10,759 bases of DNA from Patescibacteria group bacterium (GCA_030916685.1 JAUPWD010000009.1:1-10759); one strand, 5' to 3'. Positions 1 to 7,264 are shown, counted from the stretch's first letter. Translations and numbers: made by a program. Notes: generated by a model not told the origin, from the sequence alone.

Positions 1-2429
1 AAGGAATAGTTTTGCTCATTATTCACCTGGGTCTGGAGAATACCGGGCATTTGATATTCGATCGGATCTTCGACGGTGATGATTTTCACTTCGGGCTTAT
101 TGAGTCCGGAGAGGATGCTGTACAGGGTCGTGGTTTTCCCTGATCCGGTTGGTCCGGTATTGAGGATCATACCGTTCGGCTTCTTGACCGCTTCCATGAT
201 GCGGGCGAGATTTTCTTTGCGGATGTTGAGCGAGGAGAGCTCGAGCTTGACCGCATTCTTACTGAGGAGTCGCATAACCGATGTCTCGCCGAAACCACCG
301 AGGATAATCGAAAGACGAATATCGGTCTGGACATTCTTTATATTTTCATAGGGCTCTTCGATGGAAATGGAGAATCGTCCGTCGACGACGCCGGCCTGTT
401 CACCTGACTTGAGCCCGGCCCAGAGTTTTACTTCACCGAGAATGGCGGGATAATTATTCTTCGGAAAGGTAGTGACGGTCTGGAGGATACCGTCGATGCG
501 GAATCGTACCAATACTTCGGTATCGGTTGGTTCGAGATGGATATCACCGGCGCGGAGGAGAAGCGCCGCTGCGAAGATGGCGCGGAGGAATTCATTTTGT
601 GGGAGGTCCTTGGTGAAATTCGCGAACTCTGTGAAATTCGCGAGATGGGACTGTGTTTTTTTCAGAAGTGTTGTTGGGATGAGCGAGGACCGAGAGAGTG
701 CGCTCGGCATGAGCTCGCTATAAATGCTTCGGAGAATATCGGCCTGATCAGCGACACGCCAGACTTCTTCGAGGGTCGTGGTTCCCTCGATTGCCTTGAG
801 AATTCCATCCTGCGTCATGGTGACCATACCGTCTTCGAGGGCGACACGGAGGATCTCGTCTTCATTCCCGAGATCATTGATGACGGCTGTGACCGCAGGT
901 GACATGAGGAGCACTTCGAATATGCCCTTGCGTCCTCGGAAACCGGTCATATTACATTTTTGGCAGCCGGTAGATTTCCAGAGGAGTGGGATGTCTTTCG
1001 GGATATCAACTTTCGATTTCGGTGAGATGATAGCGATCAGTTCCTTGAGGGAATCGACGGTTTCTTTAGCGGGAGCGTAGGACGTCTTACAATCGTCACA
1101 GAGGATACGCACGAGTCTCTGTGCGATGAAGCAATTGACTGACGAGGTGATGAGATCACGTTTCATACCGAGCTCGAGGAGGCGTGGTACCGCAGCAGAG
1201 GCACTATTCGCATGCAGTGTGGAGAGGACGAGGTGCCCGGTGAGTGCTGCGTTGACCGCAATCTCTGCGGTTTCTTCATCGCGGATTTCCCCGACGAGGA
1301 TGACATCGGGATCCTGACGGACGATAGCGCGGAGGCCATCGGCGAAGGTGTATTGCCCACCTTTCGCTACCTCAGTCTGAACGATGCCACTGAGTGTGTA
1401 TTCAATTGGATCTTCGATAGTGATGATTTTGTTGCCCGGCTGATTCATCTGACCGAGGAGAGTATAGAGTGTCGTGGTTTTCCCTGATCCGGTCGGGCCG
1501 GTATTGAGGATCATGCCATGCGGTTTGGCAATTTCCGCGCGGACGGCTTCGTAGGCGAGTCCGCGCAGGCCGAGGTTTTCGACTTTCGCGACGAGACTGT
1601 CGGCTGAGAGGAGACGCATGTTGATATTCTCGCCGTATTTTCCCGGGATGCTGTTCACGCGGATGTCGATGCGCTTGCCATCGAGATCGATGAAGAAGTG
1701 TCCGTCCTGCGCGCGATCACGGATATTGAGACGCATCTTGCCGAGCATTTTGATGCGAGATGTCGCGAGGTGGTAGACGGATTTCGGAAATTTTCCGATA
1801 TCCTGGAGTACGCCGTCGATACGATACCGGAGTCTCGTGACGGATTCTTCCGCCTCGAGGTGAATATCGCTCGCACGCATCTGTTTCGCTCCGGCGAGAA
1901 TAGTTTCGATGACTTGTGAAGTGGAAACTTTCTGAAGCGTGTTTTCGAGATCGAGGAGTATGCCGAAGTTTTTCTCGAAATTTTCGAGGTCGGCTCCCGT
2001 GAGCGAGACTCGCATGAGATCGAGACTTTTGATAAGGGGGGCATCGTGATAGATGGCGAGCGCTTTCTCAAGGGATGGATTGGAGATAACATGGAGCGTT
2101 GGTTTCCATCCGTTCTTATCGCAGAGTTCTTTGATATAGCTCACCGCGCTTTTATTTGCCGGGTCGAGTATGGCGAAATGAGCCGTTTTTCCACTTTGTT
2201 GGAAGAGTGCGATTTTGAATTCTGTAGCGGTTTCTTCGGGAATGAGACGGATGTCTTCGGCGAGAATCGGGAAGAGATGGAGATCTGCATAGGCGAGCCC
2301 GGCTTCAGAGGCAAGTCGGGACGCATCCTCTTCGATGGAGGCCGTTTTTATTTTCTGGAGTTGCTCATCGAGCTTGGCTCCTTTTTTTGAGAAGTCGTCG
2401 TTCTGTGCCCCATGTATAACCTGAACCAT
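1..2429 (-). CDS. Tandem (double-module) GspE/PilB-type pilus/secretion ATPase, C-terminus beyond window
   Basis: A single uninterrupted frame gives 809 visible residues and runs off the left edge; I checked it codon by codon through the inter-module region. Residues ~40-160 resemble the MshEN/GspE N-domain. Module 1 has SDIHLE (D188), Walker A GPTGSGKTTT with K317, an Asp box EDPIEY, Walker B/GEIRDEE (E381), a His box with H399 and H406, and a zinc-type tetracysteine set C444/C447 and C489/C492. It ends near residue 550. After a short linker a second module starts at ~605 (GDIHLEP), has its own intact Walker A (K765) and Asp box (~786-791), then leaves the window. The second module has no N-domain of its own. 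The only in-frame ATG is at 2429; no clear ribosome binding site is visible. By family, PilB/GspE hexamers power pilus extension or type II secretion at the inner membrane. Two cores in one chain is odd, since the family normally carries one. Confidence 0.93.
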   Translation of the reverse strand, partial: MVQVIHGAQNDDFSKKGAKLDEQLQKIKTASIEEDASRLASEAGLAYADLHLFPILAEDIRLIPEETATEFKIALFQQSGKTAHFAILDPANKSAVSYIKELCDKNGWKPTLHVISNPSLEKALAIYHDAPLIKSLDLMRVSLTGADLENFEKNFGILLDLENTLQKVSTSQVIETILAGAKQMRASDIHLEAEESVTRLRYRIDGVLQDIGKFPKSVYHLATSRIKMLGKMRLNIRDRAQDGHFFIDLDGKRIDIRVNSIPGKYGENINMRLLSADSLVAKVENLGLRGLAYEAVRAEIAKPHGMILNTGPTGSGKTTTLYTLLGQMNQPGNKIITIEDPIEYTLSGIVQTEVAKGGQYTFADGLRAIVRQDPDVILVGEIRDEETAEIAVNAALTGHLVLSTLHANSASAAVPRLLELGMKRDLITSSVNCFIAQRLVRILCDDCKTSYAPAKETVDSLKELIAIISPKSKVDIPKDIPLLWKSTGCQKCNMTGFRGRKGIFEVLLMSPAVTAVINDLGNEDEILRVALEDGMVTMTQDGILKAIEGTTTLEEVWRVADQADILRSIYSELMPSALSRSSLIPTTLLKKTQSHLANFTEFANFTKDLPQNEFLRAIFAAALLLRAGDIHLEPTDTEVLVRFRIDGILQTVTTFPKNNYPAILGEVKLWAGLKSGEQAGVVDGRFSISIEEPYENIKNVQTDIRLSIILGGFGETSVMRLLSKNAVKLELSSLNIRKENLARIMEAVKKPNGMILNTGPTGSGKTTTLYSILSGLNKPEVKIITVEDPIEYQMPGILQTQVNNEQNYS
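613..643. repeat. Short direct repeat in the inter-module linker of the tandem ATPase
   Basis: GTGAAATTCGCGA occurs at 613-625 and again at 631-643, an 18-bp period that keeps the frame. On the coding strand it gives the doubled peptide ANFTEF/ANFTKD between the two ATPase modules. Confidence 0.7.
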
Positions 2430-2462
2430 ACTATTTTTGAGATTTGATTTTTGTATATCGTC

Positions 2463-2471
2463 ATTTTAGCA
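2463..2471 (-). promoter_or_regulatory. Extended -10 promoter of the tandem ATPase gene
   Basis: The minus strand reads TGCTAAAAT, a TGn extended -10 with hexamer TAAAAT. A start about 7 nt downstream (near 2456) would leave a leader of roughly 27 nt before the ATG at 2429. No good -35 is seen at 16-18 nt spacing, which an extended -10 tolerates. It lies between the terminator of the upstream minus-strand gene and this gene, so independent transcription is plausible. Confidence 0.45.
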
Positions 2472-2507
2472 TATTTTGGGAAAAAAATGAGCGAGAAAGA
2501 GGAAAAG

Positions 2508-2543
2508 AAATGAAAACAAAAAACAGCGGTCTCTCCGCTGTTT
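2508..2543 (-). terminator. Intrinsic terminator of the DHH-like gene
   Basis: A perfect 9-bp stem, AAACAGCGG and CCGCTGTTT (2521-2529 with 2535-2543), encloses a 5-nt loop. On the minus strand it is followed by a T-rich stretch (TTTGTTTTC). It sits 28 bp after the stop of the minus-strand gene at 2571 and in front of the promoter of the tandem ATPase gene, so it separates the two units. Confidence 0.85.
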
Positions 2544-2570
2544 GGAAATGTCACATGTTTGAATTCGATG

Positions 2571-3707
2571 CTACTTTTTCGGAGTGAGGAGGGAGACGAT
2601 GTGATCTTCGGTTTGTTCGGGGGTGAGACCCTCGAAGAAGAAGGAGAATGTTTCACCCATGGTTTCCTTTGGACTGAGTTTTTGGAGGAGTGGGAAGAGA
2701 GCGTCGACATTAGTCGCCTCGATATAGGCCGTGGTCCCTCCGGTTATCTCAGGGATGAGGAGAAGGAAGTATTGACCGGAAGCGGAGTGTTTACGAATGC
2801 GTTCGAGTACGGTCGGGAGGATATTCGGATTAGCTCGTGACTGTACAAGGTCTTCGGCGGTGACGGTGCTCGATACCATGCGCAGCATTTCATTTGAGCG
2901 GATATTGCTCATGGCGCGACCCCAGAGTTTGAGGAGGGCAAGGGAGTCGTTGCGATAGAGCGCTCGGATGATTTTTTGCTGATCGACGCCAAAGTCGAGG
3001 AGTTTCCCAGCGATTTCGAGCGCTTTCGGCTGCGTGTTCGGCTTCTGAAAGCTTTCGGTGGCCGCGACGATGCCGGCATAGAGGCATTCTGCGATATTTT
3101 GATCGAGCGTCACCTTCGTTTCCTGGAGGAGCGCCTTGGCGATAATTTCGGAGACAGATGAAGCAGTGATGTCGACGAGGTTGACCTGAGCAAACCGTTC
3201 ATTGTTGGAATGACAGTCGATATTTACGATCGGAAGCTCATAGAAGAGGTCTGGATTGTCGGTATATGTTTTCCCGAGTGATTCCTTGTCGGCGGCACCG
3301 ATTATGATGGCGAGGTCGTGTTTGAAGTGATCCGGAACGAAAGAAAAATCCCGCGGATCGATGATGCCGTGCTCTGGCGTGATGTATACACGGAGCTCCT
3401 CGCCCTCCTGCGCGCTCCGGACCCCGATGATCGGGTTGCGTGCGGTATTGAACGCGAGGATGAATTCCCGTGCGCCAGTGAGAGCATCGAGGAGTGTTTT
3501 TGGGGCAGGAAGGAATGAGATGTTCGCCCTCCGATCACTGATATTTTCACCGACGATGACGGCTCTCCGATCATTTTTTTCGAAAAAGTGTCCGAGTGCG
3601 AATGCTGATGCGAGCACGTCCGGTGAAGCGTTTTTCGGGATGAGAATAAGTGGCTCGAGCGAGCGATTGATGAGATCGGTGAATTGCTGTTCGGGGGTGA
3701 GGGACAT
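2571..3707 (-). CDS. DHH-fold (NrnA/RecJ-like) protein, probably catalytically inactive
   Basis: 378 residues from the ATG at 3707. The frame stays open to a TTG at 3821, but that codon lies inside the -35 box of the likely promoter, so the extra 38 residues are rejected. The order of motifs follows NrnA-type DHH phosphoesterases: motif I region KNASPDVLAS (25-34), motif II region IIIGAAD (134-140), the DHH signature position as IDCHSNN (163-169) followed by NLVDITASSVSEII (176-189), and motif IV region YAGIVAATESF (210-220). At these sites the usual H-x-n-PDxDA, central D, DHH and GDTG residues are replaced (PDVLA, GAAD, DCH, AATE). No GGGH of a DHHA1 domain is seen at the C-terminus; only ITGGTTAYIE (321-330) remains. 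Around residues 80-128 there is extra sequence relative to my memory of NrnA. The fold assignment is good. Loss of hydrolase activity is inference, and its present function is unknown. Confidence 0.85.
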   Translation of the reverse strand: MSLTPEQQFTDLINRSLEPLILIPKNASPDVLASAFALGHFFEKNDRRAVIVGENISDRRANISFLPAPKTLLDALTGAREFILAFNTARNPIIGVRSAQEGEELRVYITPEHGIIDPRDFSFVPDHFKHDLAIIIGAADKESLGKTYTDNPDLFYELPIVNIDCHSNNERFAQVNLVDITASSVSEIIAKALLQETKVTLDQNIAECLYAGIVAATESFQKPNTQPKALEIAGKLLDFGVDQQKIIRALYRNDSLALLKLWGRAMSNIRSNEMLRMVSSTVTAEDLVQSRANPNILPTVLERIRKHSASGQYFLLLIPEITGGTTAYIEATNVDALFPLLQKLSPKETMGETFSFFFEGLTPEQTEDHIVSLLTPKK

Positions 3708-3720
3708 AGGAAAAAATTTC

Positions 3721-3750
3721 TCAGCCCAGGGCTGATCCGCCTTGGGCGGA
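3721..3750. repeat. Double-hairpin palindromic element in the 5' leader of the DHH-like gene
   Basis: Two adjacent perfect inverted repeats: TCAGCCC-a-GGGCTGA (3721-3735) and TCCGCC-ttg-GGCGGA (3736-3750). On the minus strand they are followed by GAAATTTTTTCC and then the ATG at 3707, a layout like an attenuator or terminator. They lie about 14 nt from the start codon, inside the transcribed leader predicted from the promoter at 3793-3821. It could equally be a copy of a dispersed REP-like palindrome. Confidence 0.7.
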
Positions 3751-3792
3751 AAAATAAAATGATGACTAAAAATCGCTTGAAAGCAAGAGAGT

Positions 3793-3821
3793 AAGGTATC
3801 AGGATACGAGCGAGAAGTCAA
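3793..3821 (-). promoter_or_regulatory. Sigma70-type promoter for the DHH-like gene
   Basis: The minus strand shows TTGACT (3816-3821), a 17-nt spacer and TACCTT (3793-3798); TGA directly before the -10 makes it an extended -10 as well. The predicted start is near 3786, giving a leader of about 79 nt that contains the double hairpin. The divergent tsaE gene begins at 3875; no convincing plus-strand promoter was found for it in 3822-3874. Confidence 0.6.
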
Positions 3822-3874
3822 ATGTGGTGCTTTTGTGAATTATGGCTTAGTATTTAGGAATCAAGCCTCATTCT

Positions 3875-4324
3875 ATGATTTCACACATCACTCATTCTAC
3901 TGAAGAAACCCGCGAGGTTGGGAGGAATTTTGCCCAAACGTTGAAGCCTGGTACACTCATCTGTTTCGAAGGGAATCTCGGAGCCGGCAAGACGACGTTT
4001 ATTCAAGGATTGCTCGAGGGATTGGGTGCTGAAAAGCCATTTGTCAGTCCGACATTCATATTGATGAAGCAGTATGATCTCGCGGTGTCGACACCGGCAG
4101 GTATCAAGTATATCTATCACGCCGATGCCTACCGCCTGAGCGCCAAAGAATTCCGCGAGATCGGATTCGAAGAATGGATCATAGATGAGCAGGGCATAAC
4201 CCTTCTTGAATGGCCTGAGCGCATTGCGGAACTTCTTCCTGAAAAATACACGACTGTAAAAATTGAAAGCATCTCAGAGACCGAGAGGAGGATAGAAATT
4301 TTTGAAAAAGAATATGGAAAATAA
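3875..4324 (+). CDS. tsaE: tRNA threonylcarbamoyladenosine (t6A) biosynthesis ATPase TsaE
   Basis: 149 residues, the usual length for TsaE (YjeE). Motifs in order are the N-terminal STEETREVGRNFA helix (8-20), Walker A GNLGAGKT (33-40), SPTFILMKQY (58-67) in the switch region, HADAYRL (81-87) and the C-terminal LLEWPER motif. TsaE works with TsaB and TsaD in the cytoplasm to complete N6-threonylcarbamoyladenosine at position 37 of ANN-decoding tRNAs. The ATG at 3875 places the strand-switch-helix-P-loop order as in family members. No strong ribosome binding site precedes it (only GGAA about 14 nt upstream). Its 3' end overlaps the start of polA, so the two are co-transcribed and probably translationally coupled. 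Confidence 0.95.
   Translation: MISHITHSTEETREVGRNFAQTLKPGTLICFEGNLGAGKTTFIQGLLEGLGAEKPFVSPTFILMKQYDLAVSTPAGIKYIYHADAYRLSAKEFREIGFEEWIIDEQGITLLEWPERIAELLPEKYTTVKIESISETERRIEIFEKEYGK
4286..4291 (+). promoter_or_regulatory. Shine-Dalgarno AGGAGG inside tsaE, deciding the polA start
   Basis: A perfect AGGAGG lies within the last codons of tsaE. It is 10 nt from a TTG at 4302 and 22 nt from the first ATG at 4314, both in the polA frame. Spacing favours the TTG; codon preference favours the ATG. Confidence 0.5.
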
Positions 4325-6956
4325 GAAAAAAACTCTTGTGTTGATTGATGGGAATGCTTTGATTCACCGTTCTTACCATGCTTTGCCGCCACTCACGACG
4401 AAGAAGGGTGAGGTGGTGCATGCGGTGTATGGGTTTACCTCCACGCTTTTGTCGGTGCTTGAGAAATTTCATCCGGAATATATCGCGGCATCTTTCGATC
4501 TGAAAGGCAAGACATTCCGGGATGATCTGTATGCCGACTACAAGGCGACACGGACCAAAGCACCGGATGACCTGTATGCACAGATTCCGAGAGTGAAGGA
4601 GGTAGTGACCGCGATGAACATCCCGATTTATGAACTCGCCGGATTTGAGGCGGATGACTGCGTGGGGACGATTGCCAAACAGGCGGGGGCACAGGGCGTC
4701 GAGGTGATTATCGTGACGGGGGATAATGACGCACTGCAATTGGTGGATGATCATATTAAAGTGTTTTCGATACGGAAGGGACTGAAAGACCTGGTTCTCT
4801 ACGATGTTCCGGCGGTCGTCGCGAAATATGAATTCGGACCAAATCAGCTTCCGGATTATAAGGGGCTCGCGGGAGATAATTCGGATAATATTCCCGGGGT
4901 GGCTGGTATCGGTGCGAAGACCGCGACGGATCTCCTGAAACAATTCGGGACGCTCGAAAATATCTATGCGAATCTTCCGGAAGTGAAAGAATCAGTTCGG
5001 AAGAAATTGGAAACGGATAAGGAAAAAGCATTTTTGAGTAAGACGCTCGGCGCGATTCGCATCGATGCGCCGGTGACACTTGATCTCGAGAAATGTGTAG
5101 TGAAGGATTATGACAAGAAAATTGTCGGAGCGCTTTTGCAAGAGCTCGGGTTTTTTAGTTTATTGAAACGATTGCCGGGAGCAGAAAGTAGTCAACAATT
5201 AACAGACAACAATAAACAAAAAGAGAAGAAGGAGAAGATCAAGAATATTAAGACAGAAGGAGAATTTATTGATTTTATCGGGAAAAATACACGGGTCGGA
5301 GTGTGGCTGGAAAAGGGCATGGGATCGCTCTTCGGTACGGCTCTCGAGAGCGTGGGCGTAGCGACCGAGAAGTCCGCGGGGATCATTTCCTGGAATGAAG
5401 AGACGAAAAAATTTCTCCAGACATTTTTTGAAAACGAATCCATTGGAAAAGTAGCTTTCGATGGGAAGAGTATCATGCGGGCGTTGATGCCGGAAAAAAT
5501 AGCCGTGAAAAATATCGCTTTCGATGTCGAGATTGCGGCGTATATTCTCAGTGCCGGGAGTGATGTCTCCTTCGAACGACTGATTCTTTCTGAGCTCGGT
5601 ATGGAAGAAATTTCCGGAGCGGGAGAAAAGGCTCGCGCCGTATGGGAACTCGAGAAACACTTCTCGAAACAGATGGACGAGATGAGCAGAGAACAGATCG
5701 CCGGAAAGACGGTGCGGACGGTTTTTGAAACTATCGAGATGCCGCTCATTCCGATTCTCGCCGAGATGGAAGAATCCGGTATCAGATTGAATACGGAAAA
5801 GTTTCGCGCGCTTTCAGTGGAGCTGTCGCTTGAAATCACCGGGCTTGAGCAGGAAATTTATAAATATGCCGGACGGGAATTTAATATCAACTCGCCGAAA
5901 CAGCTCGCAGAAATCCTCTTCGTCGAATTGAAAATCCCGACCGTCGGAGTGAAGAAGACGAAGACCGGCATTTCGACGGCATCGCCCGAGCTCATAAAAT
6001 TAAAGGCGGAGTATCCGATCGCAGGACTCATCGAACAGTATCGCGAATTGTTCAAATTGAAGACGACCTATCTCGATGCATTGCCGCTCCTCGTGGATTC
6101 GAAATCAAGACTTCATACGACATTTCATCAGGCGGTGGCGGCGACCGGACGACTCTCTTCGTCGAATCCAAATCTACAAAACATACCCGCCCGCAACGCG
6201 TGGAGCGAGAAAATCCGTGGCGCCTTTGAGGTGGAAGAGGGACATCTCTTCGTTGGGTCTGATTATTCGCAGATCGAGCTTCGAGTCATGGCGCATCTTT
6301 CGGATGATCCGGCGCTCGTGGAAGCGTTTCGCAAGGGGGAGGATGTGCATCGGACGACGGGTGCGGTCGTATTTAAGGTTGCACCCGAGCTGGTGACGAA
6401 TGATATGCGTCGGCAGGCCAAGGTGTTTAATTTCGGACTCATGTATGGCATGGGTGCATTCGGTCTCGCACAGGCGGCCGAAATCGGGCAGAAGGAGGCG
6501 GGAGAATTTATCAAGGCGTACTTCACGAAATTTCCGAAGGTGGCGGAGTTCATGGAATCGATGAAAGTCTCCGCGCGTGAGAAAGGATTTGTGGAGACAG
6601 AACTCGGACGACGACGCGCGGTACCGGAGATCCGGAGCGAGAATGTAATGGTGGCTCGGAGTGGGGAGCGCATGGCGATCAATATGCCGGTACAGGGACT
6701 CGCGGCGGATATCATGAAGCTTTCCATGCTCGCCGCGGAAAAACTCGTGAAAGAATACAATAGCGACGTAAACCCTGATGAGGCACTGCGAGTAAAGATG
6801 CTCCTTCAGGTACATGACGAACTTATTTTCGAAGTGAAGGAAAGTGTTGCCGAGCGATTCGCGAAAGATCTGAAACAAGTGATGGAGAATGCGTATACTC
6901 TCAAGGTGCCGCTCATCGTCGAAACATCTATCGGAAAAAATTGGGGAGAAATCTAA
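4302..6956 (+). CDS. polA: DNA polymerase I (5' nuclease plus polymerase, proofreading domain degenerate)
   Basis: 884 residues from TTG 4302 (880 from ATG 4314). The 5' nuclease/FEN domain (~1-295) has LIDGNALIHRSYH (D16), FEADD (115-119), VTGDND (139-143) and GDNSDNIPG (191-199) leading into the helix-hairpin-helix. A lysine-rich low-complexity linker follows at ~295-320. The exonuclease-like domain (~320-490) lacks the DxE acidic pair (WLEKG where FDTETD is usual), so 3'-5' proofreading is presumably absent, as in many bacterial Pol I. The polymerase domain has TGRLSSSNPNLQNIP (615-629), motif A DYSQIELR (D654), motif B RQAKVFNFGLMYG (704-716, F711 at the sugar-discriminating position) and motif C LLQVHDELIFEV (834-845). 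It carries out Okazaki fragment maturation and repair synthesis. It overlaps tsaE by 23 bp if the TTG is used. Confidence 0.97.
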   Translation: MKKNMENKKKTLVLIDGNALIHRSYHALPPLTTKKGEVVHAVYGFTSTLLSVLEKFHPEYIAASFDLKGKTFRDDLYADYKATRTKAPDDLYAQIPRVKEVVTAMNIPIYELAGFEADDCVGTIAKQAGAQGVEVIIVTGDNDALQLVDDHIKVFSIRKGLKDLVLYDVPAVVAKYEFGPNQLPDYKGLAGDNSDNIPGVAGIGAKTATDLLKQFGTLENIYANLPEVKESVRKKLETDKEKAFLSKTLGAIRIDAPVTLDLEKCVVKDYDKKIVGALLQELGFFSLLKRLPGAESSQQLTDNNKQKEKKEKIKNIKTEGEFIDFIGKNTRVGVWLEKGMGSLFGTALESVGVATEKSAGIISWNEETKKFLQTFFENESIGKVAFDGKSIMRALMPEKIAVKNIAFDVEIAAYILSAGSDVSFERLILSELGMEEISGAGEKARAVWELEKHFSKQMDEMSREQIAGKTVRTVFETIEMPLIPILAEMEESGIRLNTEKFRALSVELSLEITGLEQEIYKYAGREFNINSPKQLAEILFVELKIPTVGVKKTKTGISTASPELIKLKAEYPIAGLIEQYRELFKLKTTYLDALPLLVDSKSRLHTTFHQAVAATGRLSSSNPNLQNIPARNAWSEKIRGAFEVEEGHLFVGSDYSQIELRVMAHLSDDPALVEAFRKGEDVHRTTGAVVFKVAPELVTNDMRRQAKVFNFGLMYGMGAFGLAQAAEIGQKEAGEFIKAYFTKFPKVAEFMESMKVSAREKGFVETELGRRRAVPEIRSENVMVARSGERMAINMPVQGLAADIMKLSMLAAEKLVKEYNSDVNPDEALRVKMLLQVHDELIFEVKESVAERFAKDLKQVMENAYTLKVPLIVETSIGKNWGEI

Positions 6957-6986
6957 TCAAGAAACAACGAACAGTTAACAGATAAC

Positions 6987-7013
6987 AAAAAACCGGCCAG
7001 TCGGCCGGTTTTT
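6987..7013. terminator. Bidirectional intrinsic terminator between polA and the small minus-strand gene
   Basis: An 8-bp GC-rich stem AACCGGCC/GGCCGGTT with a 4-nt loop (AGTC) is flanked by A and T runs that extend the pairing on both sides. Reading plus, it ends the tsaE-polA unit about 30 nt after the polA stop. Reading minus, it follows the stop at 7019 and gives T-rich sequence on that strand too. Confidence 0.88.
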
Positions 7014-7018
7014 AGTTT

Positions 7019-7264
7019 TTAGTGGGAGAGTTCTTTTCTAAGTCCGTTGGCCAAGTCATCACATCGATTCATGATGAGGTTGGCTTGCCGACGAAGCTCT
7101 GGATCATCAGGATTCTTTTTGAATCGTTCGATTATTTCATCTACTGCTTCTTCGAACCCGTGCGTTCTAATGAGTTCTTCTACCGGATCCTTATCCTTTC
7201 TCGGATCGAGATGAAGATCAGGTGTCCCTTTTTTCCACTCCTCCGTCGGCATTTCCAGCGCCAT
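7019..7264 (-). CDS. Small charged protein of unknown function
   Basis: 81 residues with no family I recognise. The first third is polar with proline and aspartate turns (PDLHLDPRKDKDP). The rest looks helical and amphipathic (PVEELIRTHGFEEAVDEIIERF, then PELRRQANLIMNRC), ending in a basic tail. There is no signal peptide or membrane segment and one cysteine. A weak purine stretch (AAGAG) precedes the ATG at 7264. Support for it being real comes from protein-like composition, a start near a hairpin-rich gap, and a bidirectional terminator placed just after its stop. No plus-strand gene competes for the space. Confidence 0.65.
   Translation of the reverse strand: MALEMPTEEWKKGTPDLHLDPRKDKDPVEELIRTHGFEEAVDEIIERFKKNPDDPELRRQANLIMNRCDDLANGLRKELSH

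Noticed and set aside
76..2390. Several plus-strand and other-frame open frames across the tandem ATPase region
   Set aside because: They are antisense or out of frame to a continuous frame with full PilB motifs, and their translations show no protein-like features.
3708..3821. N-terminal extension of the DHH-like protein to a TTG at 3821
   Set aside because: The TTG falls within a good -35 box and the extension would translate the double hairpin. The ATG at 3707 fits the family start.
4179..4943. 254-codon minus-strand frame opposite tsaE/polA
   Set aside because: It is opposite strongly recognised TsaE and Pol I motifs and has no recognisable domain.
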